Part shown: positions 55,101 through 64,000 of the stretch, in pieces | Layout of the letters: every line of letters starts with the position of its first letter | How positions within the stretch are numbered: the stretch's first letter is position 1 | Assembly: GCF_005924265.1 (NCBI RefSeq) | Contig: NZ_VCLB01000003.1 | Span: forward strand, 124,001-188,000 | DNA length: 64,000 nucleotides | Source: Martelella lutilitoris | Lineage (GTDB): Bacteria > Pseudomonadota > Alphaproteobacteria > Rhizobiales > Rhizobiaceae | Direction: 5' to 3' | Translations under genes and position numbers: made by a program | Notes under the pieces: generated by a model | What the model was told of the DNA's origin: nothing | Databases searched by the model: none | Seen by the model: the letters and a program-made list of their open reading frames with translations, nothing else

Positions 55101-55652
55101 GTGGCGCGTGCCGAAGACGATGGCAAAGCTTGCGAGCGCCAATGTGACGGCAAGCGGCAGGCCGACGCCGAAGGCCGCGCCGACGGAGGGCGGATCAACC
55201 GTGCCGCCGACCATGACGGCAACCGAATCCGAAACAGCCTTCAATTGCAGCGCGATATAGGGAATGGCCGCAGCCAGCGAAATCAACGCCACGAGCCCCG
55301 CAACCATCGGGTTCTTGCCATAGCGGGCGGCGAGGAAATCGGCCGCCGAGGTCAGCTTTTCCGATTTCGCCAGCGAAACGATGCGCCGGACCACCGGCAT
55401 GCCGATGGTGAAGACCAGAATGGGCCCGATATAGATGCCGAGGAACTCGAGCCCGCGCGTTGCGGCGAGGCCGACGCCGCCGAAATAGGTCCAGGAAGTG
55501 CAGTAGACGGCAAGCGACAGCGCATAGACGAAATTGCGACCCGACCGCGGCGCGAGTTCACGCTTTGCCCGCCGGTCGCCGTAGCTCGCCACGGCAAACA
55601 GGAGCATGATATAGAGCAGCGCCGCCAACAAGATCAGCCAGCCCGGCAGCAT
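52149..55652 (-). CDS. SSF-PAS-histidine kinase-receiver hybrid sensor
   Basis: A 1167-residue protein joining four parts. Residues about 1-500 form a sodium:solute symporter-like membrane domain (CTSWTYFGGVGLAATRGLEFL near 51-71). A PAS domain near 670-780 starts IAVFDASNRLTVWNKRFRALL. The kinase core has phosphoacceptor His811 in AAGHDILQPLNAARLY, then NLVSNAIKYT, DTGIGIP and GLGLGLSIV. The receiver has Asp1093 in VIIADYHLD and KPLKP. This is the plan of CbrA/proline-sensing-type hybrid kinases that may sense or transport a solute. It is single and has no cognate regulator beside it. The aminotransferase diverges from it. Confidence 0.93.
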   Translation of the reverse strand: MLPGWLILLAALLYIMLLFAVASYGDRRAKRELAPRSGRNFVYALSLAVYCTSWTYFGGVGLAATRGLEFLGIYIGPILVFTIGMPVVRRIVSLAKSEKLTSAADFLAARYGKNPMVAGLVALISLAAAIPYIALQLKAVSDSVAVMVGGTVDPPSVGAAFGVGLPLAVTLALASFAIVFGTRHTDATEHQDGLILAIAMESVVKLVAFGSVGLFVLFVLYNGPADLLAAARENAAAAAALTYETPISRWVLLTVLSAFAILLLPRQFHVTVVENRTEGELSLARFLFPAYLIAINLLVLPVAIGGAMTLDPGVDPDLYVLQLPLTMGQPLISLVTFLGGFSAATAMVIVASVALAIMLSNDIVNPILLRRRMIAGGAHRQDFYSLLLNIRRASILGVMLLGYAYYRHIDSDRGLFSIGLLAFAAIAQVAPALFIGLVWRTANARGAILGLSLGFLTWVYLLFVPSLGGPDHSAIAGEVMNFIIPGTGLFVGPDADILLNVTCLSLLINVAGLVLGSLSRQARPLERIQSGIFVKRQARWQSSARGIGTGVSVGMLRETLNGYLGTERTARSFATFERNAGRRMGDDEQADMALIHFSEQLLGSAIGSSSARLVLSLVLQRAEAASGDAAFLLDQASEALQYNQGLLQTALAQIDQGIAVFDASNRLTVWNKRFRALLDLPEEVGQVGYPLINIMGRLSSRGDLTGDEAREALRRLRAHESAFPMVLDKGRRIIEVQSRAMPEAGMVVTFTDITRRVEADLALKQANETLEQRVAARTAELTEVNKALRVARAAADEANIGKTRFFAAAGHDILQPLNAARLYATALGERMPADGEERAFAEKIDSALQSVEDILGAVLDISRLDAGAMKPHFAAVNLGEMLKRVETDFRPLADERGLDFTVVKSSLKVRSDAHALRRLVQNLVSNAIKYTITGKVLVGVRRHGDQAIIEVHDTGIGIPASKAESVFKEFTRLDEGARAAQGLGLGLSIVDRLARMLEHPVALSSAPGEGTVFRLTVPLADAASETAPQAAKPASRLPGHAIAGLKVLCIDNEEAILEGMRVLLGGWGADVHVARSAEAAGALDIMPDVIIADYHLDNGGSGVRAVVALREHYQRHIPALLLTADRTQDVRDLAAEEDIVVQHKPLKPALLRAFLNQIAIFHKAAAE

Positions 55653-55816
55653 GAAACGCCTCCCTTCGGGACCTTCTCCACCATAGGCTATCGGCGTCCG
55701 GTTTCAAATGCGACTGTCGCAGCAGATACCATCACAAAAAACAATGATTTCGTTCCTGAATTTGATGGAATGCAGGCCGTTCTCCGCATTAAAACGGATT
55801 GAGCACGGAGAACCGC

Positions 55817-56983
55817 ATGTCACTCACGAAAAGCCTCAGCCTCAGGGCACAGGACGCGCCGGAAAGCGGCATTGTCGAAATCATCAATTACGGTCGCGAC
55901 CGCGACAGGCTTCTGCCGCTCTGGGCGGGCGAGGGCGACCTGCCGACCCCGCAGTTCATCCGTGATGCGGCCAAGGCGGCGCTCGACAATGGCGAGACCT
56001 TCTATACCCATCAGCGCGGCATCCCGCCGCTGCGCGCCGCGATCGCCGATTACTACGCCCGCCATTTCGGCGCGAAGCTTGCGCCGGAACATGTCTATGT
56101 CACCGGCTCCGGCATGCATGCGATCAAGATCATGGTCGAGGCGATGACGGAGCCCGGCGACGAGGCGATCTACTTCACCCCCGCCTGGCCGAATATCGCC
56201 GCAGCGCTCGGCGTTTCCGGGGCGCAGAAGGTCGGCGTGCCGCTGGAATTCGCCGATGGTCGCTGGAACCTCGATCCGGCCCGCGTCGAAGCCGCAATCA
56301 CAGACAAGACGCGGATGATCTTCGTCAACACGCCGGCCAATCCGACCGGCTGGACGGCAAGCCTTGAGGACCTGTCGGCGCTGCTTGATATCGCGCGCCG
56401 CCACGGCATCTGGATCCTCGCCGACGAGATCTACGCGCTCTATCACTTCGCCGGCGGCCGCGCGCCCTCCTTCCTCGATATCAAGGAAGACGGCGACCGG
56501 ATCGTGTTCATCAATTCCTTCTCCAAGAACTGGTCGATGACCGGCTGGCGCATCGGATGGCTGGTCGCCCCGCCGGAACTCGGCGACACGATCGAGAACC
56601 TTGTTCAGTACACGACCTCGGGCGTTGCCCAGTTTATGCAGCAGGGCGCGCTCGCCGCAATCCGAGACGGGGACGCTGTGATTGCGGAAAATTACGAGCG
56701 GGCGCGGGCCGGACGCGACATTTTCTGCGACCGGCTGTTGACCACCAATCGGGTGGAGACGCTGAAGCCCGACGGCGCGCTCTATGCCTTTCTCAAGGTC
56801 GACGGGCTGACTGACAGCCGAAGGGCCGCGCTCGACATCGTCGACAAAACCGGCGTCGGCCTTGCACCCGGCTCTGCCTTCGGTCCCGGCGGCGAGCCCT
56901 TTCTCCGGGCCTGTTTCCTGCGCAATGCCGGCCAGTTGGAAGACGCGGCCGAGCGTCTGGCGGATTATATCGGCAGGCTTTAG
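55817..56983 (+). CDS. PLP-dependent class I/II aminotransferase
   Basis: A 388-residue fold-type I aminotransferase. The PLP lysine is probably Lys237 in NSFSKNWSMTGWRIGW. VNTPANPTGWTAS near 172 and WILADEIYALYHF near 202 (Asp and Tyr contacts) are classical; ACFLRNAGQLEDA is near the C-terminus. The ATG at 55817 follows GGAG by 7 bp; the in-frame TTG at 55799 is a weak alternative. The substrate may be an aromatic or branched amino acid, but this cannot be decided. It is divergent from the hybrid kinase, which could sense its substrate. Confidence 0.9.
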   Translation: MSLTKSLSLRAQDAPESGIVEIINYGRDRDRLLPLWAGEGDLPTPQFIRDAAKAALDNGETFYTHQRGIPPLRAAIADYYARHFGAKLAPEHVYVTGSGMHAIKIMVEAMTEPGDEAIYFTPAWPNIAAALGVSGAQKVGVPLEFADGRWNLDPARVEAAITDKTRMIFVNTPANPTGWTASLEDLSALLDIARRHGIWILADEIYALYHFAGGRAPSFLDIKEDGDRIVFINSFSKNWSMTGWRIGWLVAPPELGDTIENLVQYTTSGVAQFMQQGALAAIRDGDAVIAENYERARAGRDIFCDRLLTTNRVETLKPDGALYAFLKVDGLTDSRRAALDIVDKTGVGLAPGSAFGPGGEPFLRACFLRNAGQLEDAAERLADYIGRL

Positions 56984-57033
56984 GGGCGTTGCCGGCCGGA
57001 AAGGCCCTGATAGCCTTGCCGTCTCCCCAACAT

Positions 57034-57054
57034 TCTCCCCCCTTGAGGGGGAGA
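57034..57054. repeat. CTCCCCC/GGGGGAG palindromic repeat unit
   Basis: TCTCCCCC (57034-57041) and GGGGGAGA (57047-57054) flank CTTGA. Identical-style units are scattered through rhizobial intergenic regions. It lies between the aminotransferase and tetR stops, where it may also serve as a hairpin. Confidence 0.65.
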
Positions 57055-57112
57055 TGAATTGGAGCGGAAGCATGGAATACAAAACCCATGCCCTTCGTCG
57101 CCAGTCGCATCC

Positions 57113-57709
57113 TCACCGCTCTCCCCGATACCCGACCAGCGGCAGGAAAATCTCGTCCACGATCTCTGAGACCGCCCGCTCACTGGCGGGTTCAAGCGTC
57201 ATCATCATCTCATTGCGCAGAAGATCGACCGGCAGCGAGATGACGCGTGGGCGAAAGGCCCGGTCCTCGATCTCGCCGCGCGCGATCGCCCGGCTGAGCA
57301 ACACTTCCATGACGTGCTGTTCGCGCGAGACGATCTGAGTTTTCAGCTTGGCCGGACTTGAATTTGTCTCGCGAAAGAAATCGCTGAGCTCCACCGAGAT
57401 CAGCGCGCCGAGCCGCGTGCGCCTTTCGACGATATGGCGAAGCAGACCCATCACGTCATCGCGCAGATTGCCGGTATCCGGGATTTCCAGCGGATGGGCG
57501 GCGAGGTGATGGCGCATCGCCGCGACCGTCAGCTCCGCCGCATTGGGCCAGCGCCGGTAGAGAACAGGACGGCTGGTGCCGGCGCGCTTGGCAACGGCCT
57601 CCATGGTCATTCCCCCATAGCCGGCCTCCACCAGCATATCGAAGGCCGCCTCGAGGATCGCTGTTTCCAGCGCCTCGCCACGCCTGCGTTCGGACTTGGG
57701 ACCTGTCAT
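57113..57709 (-). CDS. TetR family repressor of the efflux operon
   Basis: A 198-residue regulator. The HTH at about 18-55 reads AAFDMLVEAGYGGMTMEAVAKRAGTSRPVLYRRW, a good TetR N-terminal domain; the C-terminal ligand domain is variable. The ATG at 57709 has GAGGTGAAG upstream; an extension of 34 codons before it has no family likeness. It is divergent from the HlyD/EmrB-type pump, and an operator overlaps the intergenic promoter, so it very likely represses the pump and itself. The inducer is unknown. Confidence 0.92.
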   Translation of the reverse strand: MTGPKSERRRGEALETAILEAAFDMLVEAGYGGMTMEAVAKRAGTSRPVLYRRWPNAAELTVAAMRHHLAAHPLEIPDTGNLRDDVMGLLRHIVERRTRLGALISVELSDFFRETNSSPAKLKTQIVSREQHVMEVLLSRAIARGEIEDRAFRPRVISLPVDLLRNEMMMTLEPASERAVSEIVDEIFLPLVGYRGER

Positions 57710-57742
57710 CTTCACCTCTATAAGAAACACGCGTGGATCCTG

Positions 57743-57771
57743 TTGACAGGGTGCGTTTGATACATTAGATA
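57743..57771 (+). promoter_or_regulatory. Sigma-70 promoter for the efflux operon
   Basis: TTGACA (57743-57748) and TAGATA (57766-57771), 17 bp apart, are close to consensus. The GATACAT half-sites of the TetR operator lie across the -10 element. Confidence 0.7.
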
Positions 57772-57783
57772 CATCAATGTATC
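57759..57783. promoter_or_regulatory. Predicted TetR operator with three GATACAT half-sites
   Basis: GATACAT occurs at 57759-57765 and 57768-57774, and its complement ATGTATC at 57777-57783. The last two form a GATACAT-CA-ATGTATC inverted repeat. It overlaps the -10 of the efflux promoter between the two divergent genes. Confidence 0.7.
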
Positions 57784-57868
57784 CTAATTGACAATGTCGC
57801 CCAAGAGACATTTCAGCGGGAACACAATTCTCAGCCGCCGCGACGGCTCTTATTATCAGGAAAAAACC

Positions 57869-59044
57869 ATGAGTCGTTCAACCGATCAGGATGTTTCGGT
57901 CGAGCCGTCCCCGGTGATCGCCGAAAATGATGTCACCATTGTTCCCCCGACGCGCCGCCGGCCGGGCCGGTTTGCGCTGATGGCCTCCCTGCCAGTGCTG
58001 CTTGCCGCCGTCGGCGGCTATGTCTATGTCACCGGAGGCCGGGTTGTTTCCACCGAAAACGCCTATATCAGCCAGGATCAGGTCCGGATCGTGCCGCAGG
58101 TCAGCGGCGAAATCACTGCGGTCGGCGCCGACGAGAACGACCGGATTGCCAGGGGCAGCCTACTCTTTGCCATCGATGACACGACCTATGTGAATGCCGT
58201 CGACCAGGCGAAGGCAGCCGTCGCCTCGGCAAGGCTTGGCGTGGAAAAGCTGAAATCCGACTATCTGAAGGCCGAGGCCCAGCTTGATACCGCAAGAGAG
58301 GCGCTCGAGATCGCACGCACGCGCGAGACCCGCCAGAAGACGCTTCTCGACCAGGGCGCCGTCAGCCAGACCGCGCTTGATGAAGCCGACCTGACGCTGA
58401 AGACCGCCGAGGGCGCCGTTGTCAGCGCCCGGCAGGATGTCGCCAGCGCCAAGGCTGCGCTTGGCGGCGATCCCGACATCGAAACCGACAGGCACCCGGA
58501 TGTGATGGCGGCTCTTGCCCGCCTTTCGGCAGCGGAAATCAACCTCAAGCGAACAAAAGTCACCGCACCCGCCGATGGGATCGTCACCCAGACGACCTCG
58601 CTGAGGCCGGGCCAGTATGTCTCCACCGCGTCCAGCGTGCTCACCCTCGTCGAAACCGGATCGACGGTGATCGAGGCGAATTTCAAGGAAACCGACCTTG
58701 CCCATATGCGGGCCGGACAGCCGGTCGCAATCACGATCGACGCCTATCCCGACGCGCCCATCAAGGGCACGGTCGAAAGCATTGGCGCGGGCACCGGCTC
58801 GGCCTTCTCGTTGATCCCGGCGCAGAATGCCAGCGGCAACTGGGTCAAGGTCGTCCAGCGCGTGCCCGTGCGCATCGCGCTCGCTATCAACGACCGGACG
58901 CCGCCGCTGCGCATCGGCATGAGCGCGACCGTCGGCGTTGACACCGGACACGCCCGCGGCCTGCCGCGCATCGTTTCAAACGGGCTGGCCGCCATCGGCT
59001 TTGGACAGACGGCCATCGCCGCAGACGGTGAGAAAAATGAGTGA
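57869..59044 (+). CDS. HlyD family membrane fusion protein (EmrA-like)
   Basis: A 391-residue periplasmic adaptor for a drug-efflux pump. A cytoplasmic tail of about 40 residues precedes one TM segment near 38-58 (LMASLPVLLAAVGGYVYVTG). Then come the barrel-sandwich (TENAYISQDQVRIVPQVSGEI), a coiled coil (about 110-210) and the second half with VTAPADGIVTQTTSLRPGQYV. The ATG at 57869 has AGGAAAAAACC upstream; upstream in-frame codons extend into the promoter region. Its stop overlaps the MFS partner by 8 bp. Confidence 0.93.
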   Translation: MSRSTDQDVSVEPSPVIAENDVTIVPPTRRRPGRFALMASLPVLLAAVGGYVYVTGGRVVSTENAYISQDQVRIVPQVSGEITAVGADENDRIARGSLLFAIDDTTYVNAVDQAKAAVASARLGVEKLKSDYLKAEAQLDTAREALEIARTRETRQKTLLDQGAVSQTALDEADLTLKTAEGAVVSARQDVASAKAALGGDPDIETDRHPDVMAALARLSAAEINLKRTKVTAPADGIVTQTTSLRPGQYVSTASSVLTLVETGSTVIEANFKETDLAHMRAGQPVAITIDAYPDAPIKGTVESIGAGTGSAFSLIPAQNASGNWVKVVQRVPVRIALAINDRTPPLRIGMSATVGVDTGHARGLPRIVSNGLAAIGFGQTAIAADGEKNE

Positions 59045-60581
59045 GGCCACCGCCGAACCGGTGGATATGCTCAACATTCCCTACAAGGGGTTGTTGTCGA
59101 TCTCCATCATGCTGGCGACCATCATGCAGGTGCTGGACACCACGATTGCCAATGTGGCGCTGCCTTCCATGCGCGGCTCGCTTGGCGCCAGCCAGGACCA
59201 GATCACCTGGGTCCTGACCTCCTATATCGTCGCCTCGGCGATCATCACCCCGGTCACCGGCTGGCTCTCCGACCGTTTCGGCCTGAGGCAGATTTTCATC
59301 GTCTCGGCGGCGGGTTTCGTCGTTGCCTCCATGGCCTGCGGCATGGCCTCCAGCCTGAACGAGATGGTCGCCTTCCGCGTGTTGCAGGGCCTCTTCGGCG
59401 CCTGCCTCGTGCCACTGTCGCAAACCGTGTTGCTCGACATCAACCCGCGCGAACGCCACGGCCAGGCCATGGCCATCTGGGGCATGGGCGTCATGCTCGG
59501 CCCGATCATTGGCCCGACGCTCGGCGGCTGGCTGACGGAAAACTGGGGCTGGCGCTATGTCTTCTACGTCAACTTGCCGGTCGGCATTCTCGCCATCGCC
59601 GGCATGCTTCTGTTCCTGCCCAAGACGCCGCCAAAGGTCCGCCGGTTCGACTTTTTCGGCTTTGCCATGCTGGCGATCGCCATCGGCGCGCTTCAGATGG
59701 TGCTTGACCGCGGTCAGGCGGAGGATTGGTTCCAGTCGACGGAAATCTGGATCGAGACCGGCCTGTTCATCTCCGGCCTCTGGGTGTTCGGCATCCATAT
59801 CCGCAACGCCCGCGACCCGTTCATCTCGCTTCATGTGCTGAAGGACAAAAACCTTCTGACGGCGCTTGCCCTAAGCGCACTTGTCGGCGCCATGGTGCTT
59901 GGCGGATCGGCGCTCCTGCCGGCGATGCTGCAGGACGTGCTCGGCTATACCGCCAGCCGCTCCGGCCTGATCATGGCCCCGCGCGGCTTCGGTACGATGA
60001 TTGCGATGATGATCTATGGCCGGCTTTCAAACCGGATCGACAGCCGCATCGCCATCCTCCTCGGCCTCGCGCTCACCGCCTGGTCGATGCACATGATGAC
60101 GGGCTTTTCCGTCGATATGGGCGAGCAGCCGATCATCATGACCGGCGTGATCCAGGGTTTCGGCCTCGGCCTGGTCTTCGTGCCGCTGTCGACGCTCGCC
60201 TATGCGACGCTCGAATCGCGCTTTCGCGCGGAAGCCGCCGGCGTCTTCAACCTGGTGCGCAATATCGGCTCCAGCGTCGGCATCTCGCTGCTTTCCACGG
60301 TGCTGGCCTGGAACATCGCCACCAACCGCACGGAGATGACGGCGAAACTCGTCGAGGACGGGCCCCGCCTTGCCGACATCGCGGAGAAGACAGGCTTCGG
60401 CCATCAGATCCTTGTCTTCCTGGTCAATTCGGAGATCAGCCTGCAGGCTGCGATGATCGCCTATCTCGACGATTTCAAGCTGATGATGATCGTGACCTTC
60501 GCGCTGATGCCGCTGGTTCTCCTGTTACGCAAGCCTGGCGCCCTGAAGGTCTCTCCGAACCCCGCCGACGCCGGACACTGA
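59037..60581 (+). CDS. DHA2 family drug efflux MFS transporter (EmrB-like)
   Basis: A 514-residue 14-TM MFS exporter. The DHA2 motifs are clear: LDTTIANVALPSMRGSLGAS near 28-47, WVLTSYIVASAIITPVTGWLSDRFG near 55-79 and GAGACLVPLS-type FGACLVPLSQTVLLDINP near 121. It works with the upstream HlyD adaptor and an outer-membrane TolC-type channel not in this window. The 8-bp overlap with the adaptor indicates coupling. The substrate may be antibiotics, toxins or siderophore-like compounds. Confidence 0.94.
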   Translation: MSEATAEPVDMLNIPYKGLLSISIMLATIMQVLDTTIANVALPSMRGSLGASQDQITWVLTSYIVASAIITPVTGWLSDRFGLRQIFIVSAAGFVVASMACGMASSLNEMVAFRVLQGLFGACLVPLSQTVLLDINPRERHGQAMAIWGMGVMLGPIIGPTLGGWLTENWGWRYVFYVNLPVGILAIAGMLLFLPKTPPKVRRFDFFGFAMLAIAIGALQMVLDRGQAEDWFQSTEIWIETGLFISGLWVFGIHIRNARDPFISLHVLKDKNLLTALALSALVGAMVLGGSALLPAMLQDVLGYTASRSGLIMAPRGFGTMIAMMIYGRLSNRIDSRIAILLGLALTAWSMHMMTGFSVDMGEQPIIMTGVIQGFGLGLVFVPLSTLAYATLESRFRAEAAGVFNLVRNIGSSVGISLLSTVLAWNIATNRTEMTAKLVEDGPRLADIAEKTGFGHQILVFLVNSEISLQAAMIAYLDDFKLMMIVTFALMPLVLLLRKPGALKVSPNPADAGH

Positions 60582-60600
60582 GGTCCGGCGCATAGCCGGA
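60570..60600. other. Overlapping small hairpins between emrB-like gene and galE
   Basis: GCCGGAC (60570-60576) pairs with GTCCGGC (60583-60589), and TCCGGC (60584-60589) can instead pair with GCCGGA (60595-60600). The two helices are mutually exclusive. They lie at the convergent stop codons and have no T tract, so any terminator role is weak. Confidence 0.4.
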
Positions 60601-60602
60601 TC

Positions 60603-61595
60603 CTAAAGCTTCACCCGTCCCTTCACGAGCTGGTCTTCCCAGGCGAGCGCATGACGCACGATGGTTTCGAGATCATCATATTTCGGCTCCCAGCCGAGGA
60701 TTTCGCGCACGCGGGCGGAATCGGCGACCAGTGCGGGCGGATCGCCCGGGCGGCGCTCGGCCATGTCGACGCGGAAATCGACGCCGGAGACCCGTTTGAT
60801 CGCATCGACCACCTGAAGAACCGAAAAACCGTGACCATAGCCGCAATTGGCGACGAAATTCTCGCCGCCATTCAGAAGATGCATCAGCGCCTTCACATGG
60901 GCATCGATCAGGTCGGTAACGTGGATATAGTCCCTGAGGCAGGTGCCGTCCGGCGTCGGATAGTCCGTTCCGAAGATCTGCATGCGGTTGCGCCGTCCGG
61001 TCGCGGCCTGGGCGGCAATCTCGATCAGGTGGGTGGCATGTTCGCGGGTCTCGCCGGTGCGGCCTTCAGGATCGGCGCCTGCGACGTTGAAATAGCGGAG
61101 CGCTGCATATTTCAGGCCATAGGCGGCAGCACTGTCACGCAGCATCACCTCGGTCATCAGCTTCGACCAGCCATAGGGCGAGACCGGCTGCAGGTTTTGC
61201 TCCTCATCCAACAAATCGACGCCGGGTTCGCCGTAGACGGCAGCCGTCGAGGAAAACAGGAAGGCCTCGATCGAGGAGGCGACCGCCGTCTCGATCAGCG
61301 CCCGCGACTTGACCGTGTTGTTTTCGTAGTAGGTCAGCGGATCGGACACTGAATCGGAAACCACGATGGAGCCGGCGAAATGGGCAATGGCGTTGATCCT
61401 CTCATCGGCGATCAGCTTGGAGACCAGCTTCTTGTCGGCGATATCGCCTTCGACCAGCTTGGCCTTTTCCGGGATCAGTTCACGGTGGCCGGTCGAAAGA
61501 TCATCGATGACCACGACATCTTCGCCGCGATCGACAAGCGCATGGGCCATGTGGCTTCCGACATAGCCGGCGCCGCCTGTTACGAGTATTGCCAT
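60603..61595 (-). CDS. galE: UDP-glucose 4-epimerase
   Basis: Interconverts UDP-glucose and UDP-galactose for polysaccharides and for galactose use. The 330-residue SDR protein has the NAD-binding GGAGYVGSH at about 6-14, SSTAAVYGEP near 117 and the catalytic PYGWSK (Tyr/Lys) near 144, with HVTDLIDAH later. The ATG at 61595 is behind AAGGAG by 8 bp; an upstream ORF extension is not needed. The downstream (upstream in transcription) beta-galactosidase ends 54 bp away in the same direction, so a lacZ-galE operon is likely. Confidence 0.96.
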   Translation of the reverse strand: MAILVTGGAGYVGSHMAHALVDRGEDVVVIDDLSTGHRELIPEKAKLVEGDIADKKLVSKLIADERINAIAHFAGSIVVSDSVSDPLTYYENNTVKSRALIETAVASSIEAFLFSSTAAVYGEPGVDLLDEEQNLQPVSPYGWSKLMTEVMLRDSAAAYGLKYAALRYFNVAGADPEGRTGETREHATHLIEIAAQAATGRRNRMQIFGTDYPTPDGTCLRDYIHVTDLIDAHVKALMHLLNGGENFVANCGYGHGFSVLQVVDAIKRVSGVDFRVDMAERRPGDPPALVADSARVREILGWEPKYDDLETIVRHALAWEDQLVKGRVKL

Positions 61596-61649
61596 TTCAT
61601 CAATCTCCTTGTCAGCACCCATGGGTGCCCTCAAATCATCCTCGCCCTG

Positions 61650-64000
<2,351 letters not shown>

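Noticed and set aside
52167-55802. 1211-codon open frame antisense to the hybrid kinase
   Set aside because: Same cause; the kinase frame carries all catalytic motifs, while the antisense product is an Arg/His/Gln-rich sequence without domains.

Overview
The window is GC-rich chromosomal DNA from an alphaproteobacterium of the order Hyphomicrobiales, most likely Rhizobiaceae or a close relative. The evidence is the gene order obgE-proB-proA-nadD-rsfS-rlmH-envC-ctpA, a PodJ-type polarity protein with SEL1 repeats, a TSUP/TIGR02186 pair, a ligase-associated helicase/PdeM pair, and intergenic palindromic repeats of rhizobial style. No rRNA, CRISPR array, insertion sequence, integrase or prophage was seen. 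I found no broken genes. Two genes are cut by the window edges: a MATE transporter on the left and a family-2 beta-galactosidase on the right.

Layout. 1-2.1 kb (minus): MATE transporter and purD. 2.2-11.3 kb (plus): a housekeeping block with obgE, proB, proA, nadD, a PP2C-like phosphatase overlapping nadD, rsfS, rlmH, an EnvC-like murein hydrolase activator and the protease ctpA, closed by a strong terminator. 11.4-15.1 kb: pyrC (minus), an orphan pxpA, then an ArsR-type regulator with BigR/SqrR-like cysteine spacing and an MFS transporter. 15.2-25.5 kb is a respiratory island. A GbsR/MarR-type regulator leads cydD-cydC-cydA-cydB-cydX (cytochrome bd oxidase and its assembly exporter). It converges on ccmA-B-C-D-G (cytochrome c maturation) across one bidirectional terminator. 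An FNR/FixK-like box lies upstream of the cyd operon. 25.7-31.3 kb: acnA, a Gfo/Idh/MocA oxidoreductase, an ExoD-family membrane protein and a secreted DUF1223 protein. 31.4-37.5 kb: podJ, then the TSUP and TIGR02186 genes. 37.5-41.6 kb (minus): DEXH helicase, pdeM and a kinase-like gene, joined by ATGA overlaps. 41.7-48.3 kb: mostly small genes (YitT, XRE, methyltransferase, DUF6460, CAP lipoprotein, pyrD, DUF952, LuxR-type response regulator, LexA-fold S24 regulator, TerB-like). 48.4-52 kb: family-2 glycosyltransferase, tRNA-Gly(CCC) and a DUF475 membrane protein, then a rhizobial-type repeat. 52.1-57 kb: a 1167-residue SSF-PAS-kinase-receiver hybrid and a PLP aminotransferase. 57.1-60.6 kb: TetR regulator divergent from an HlyD/EmrB drug-efflux pair, with a clear operator over the promoter. 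60.6-64 kb (minus): beta-galactosidase (partial) and galE.

Most genes are conserved core functions. The parts that may reward a second look are regulatory or contextual: the PP2C gene coupled to nadD, the redox-type ArsR gene with a palindrome on its own promoter, the FNR-like box before cyd, a hairpin with two GANTC sites before the glycosyltransferase, the S24 regulator with exact LexA Ser/Lys spacing, and the helicase-pdeM-kinase operon without a ligase. I did not see a clearly undescribed multi-gene system. Start codons were chosen from ribosome-binding sites and family length and are noted where uncertain.
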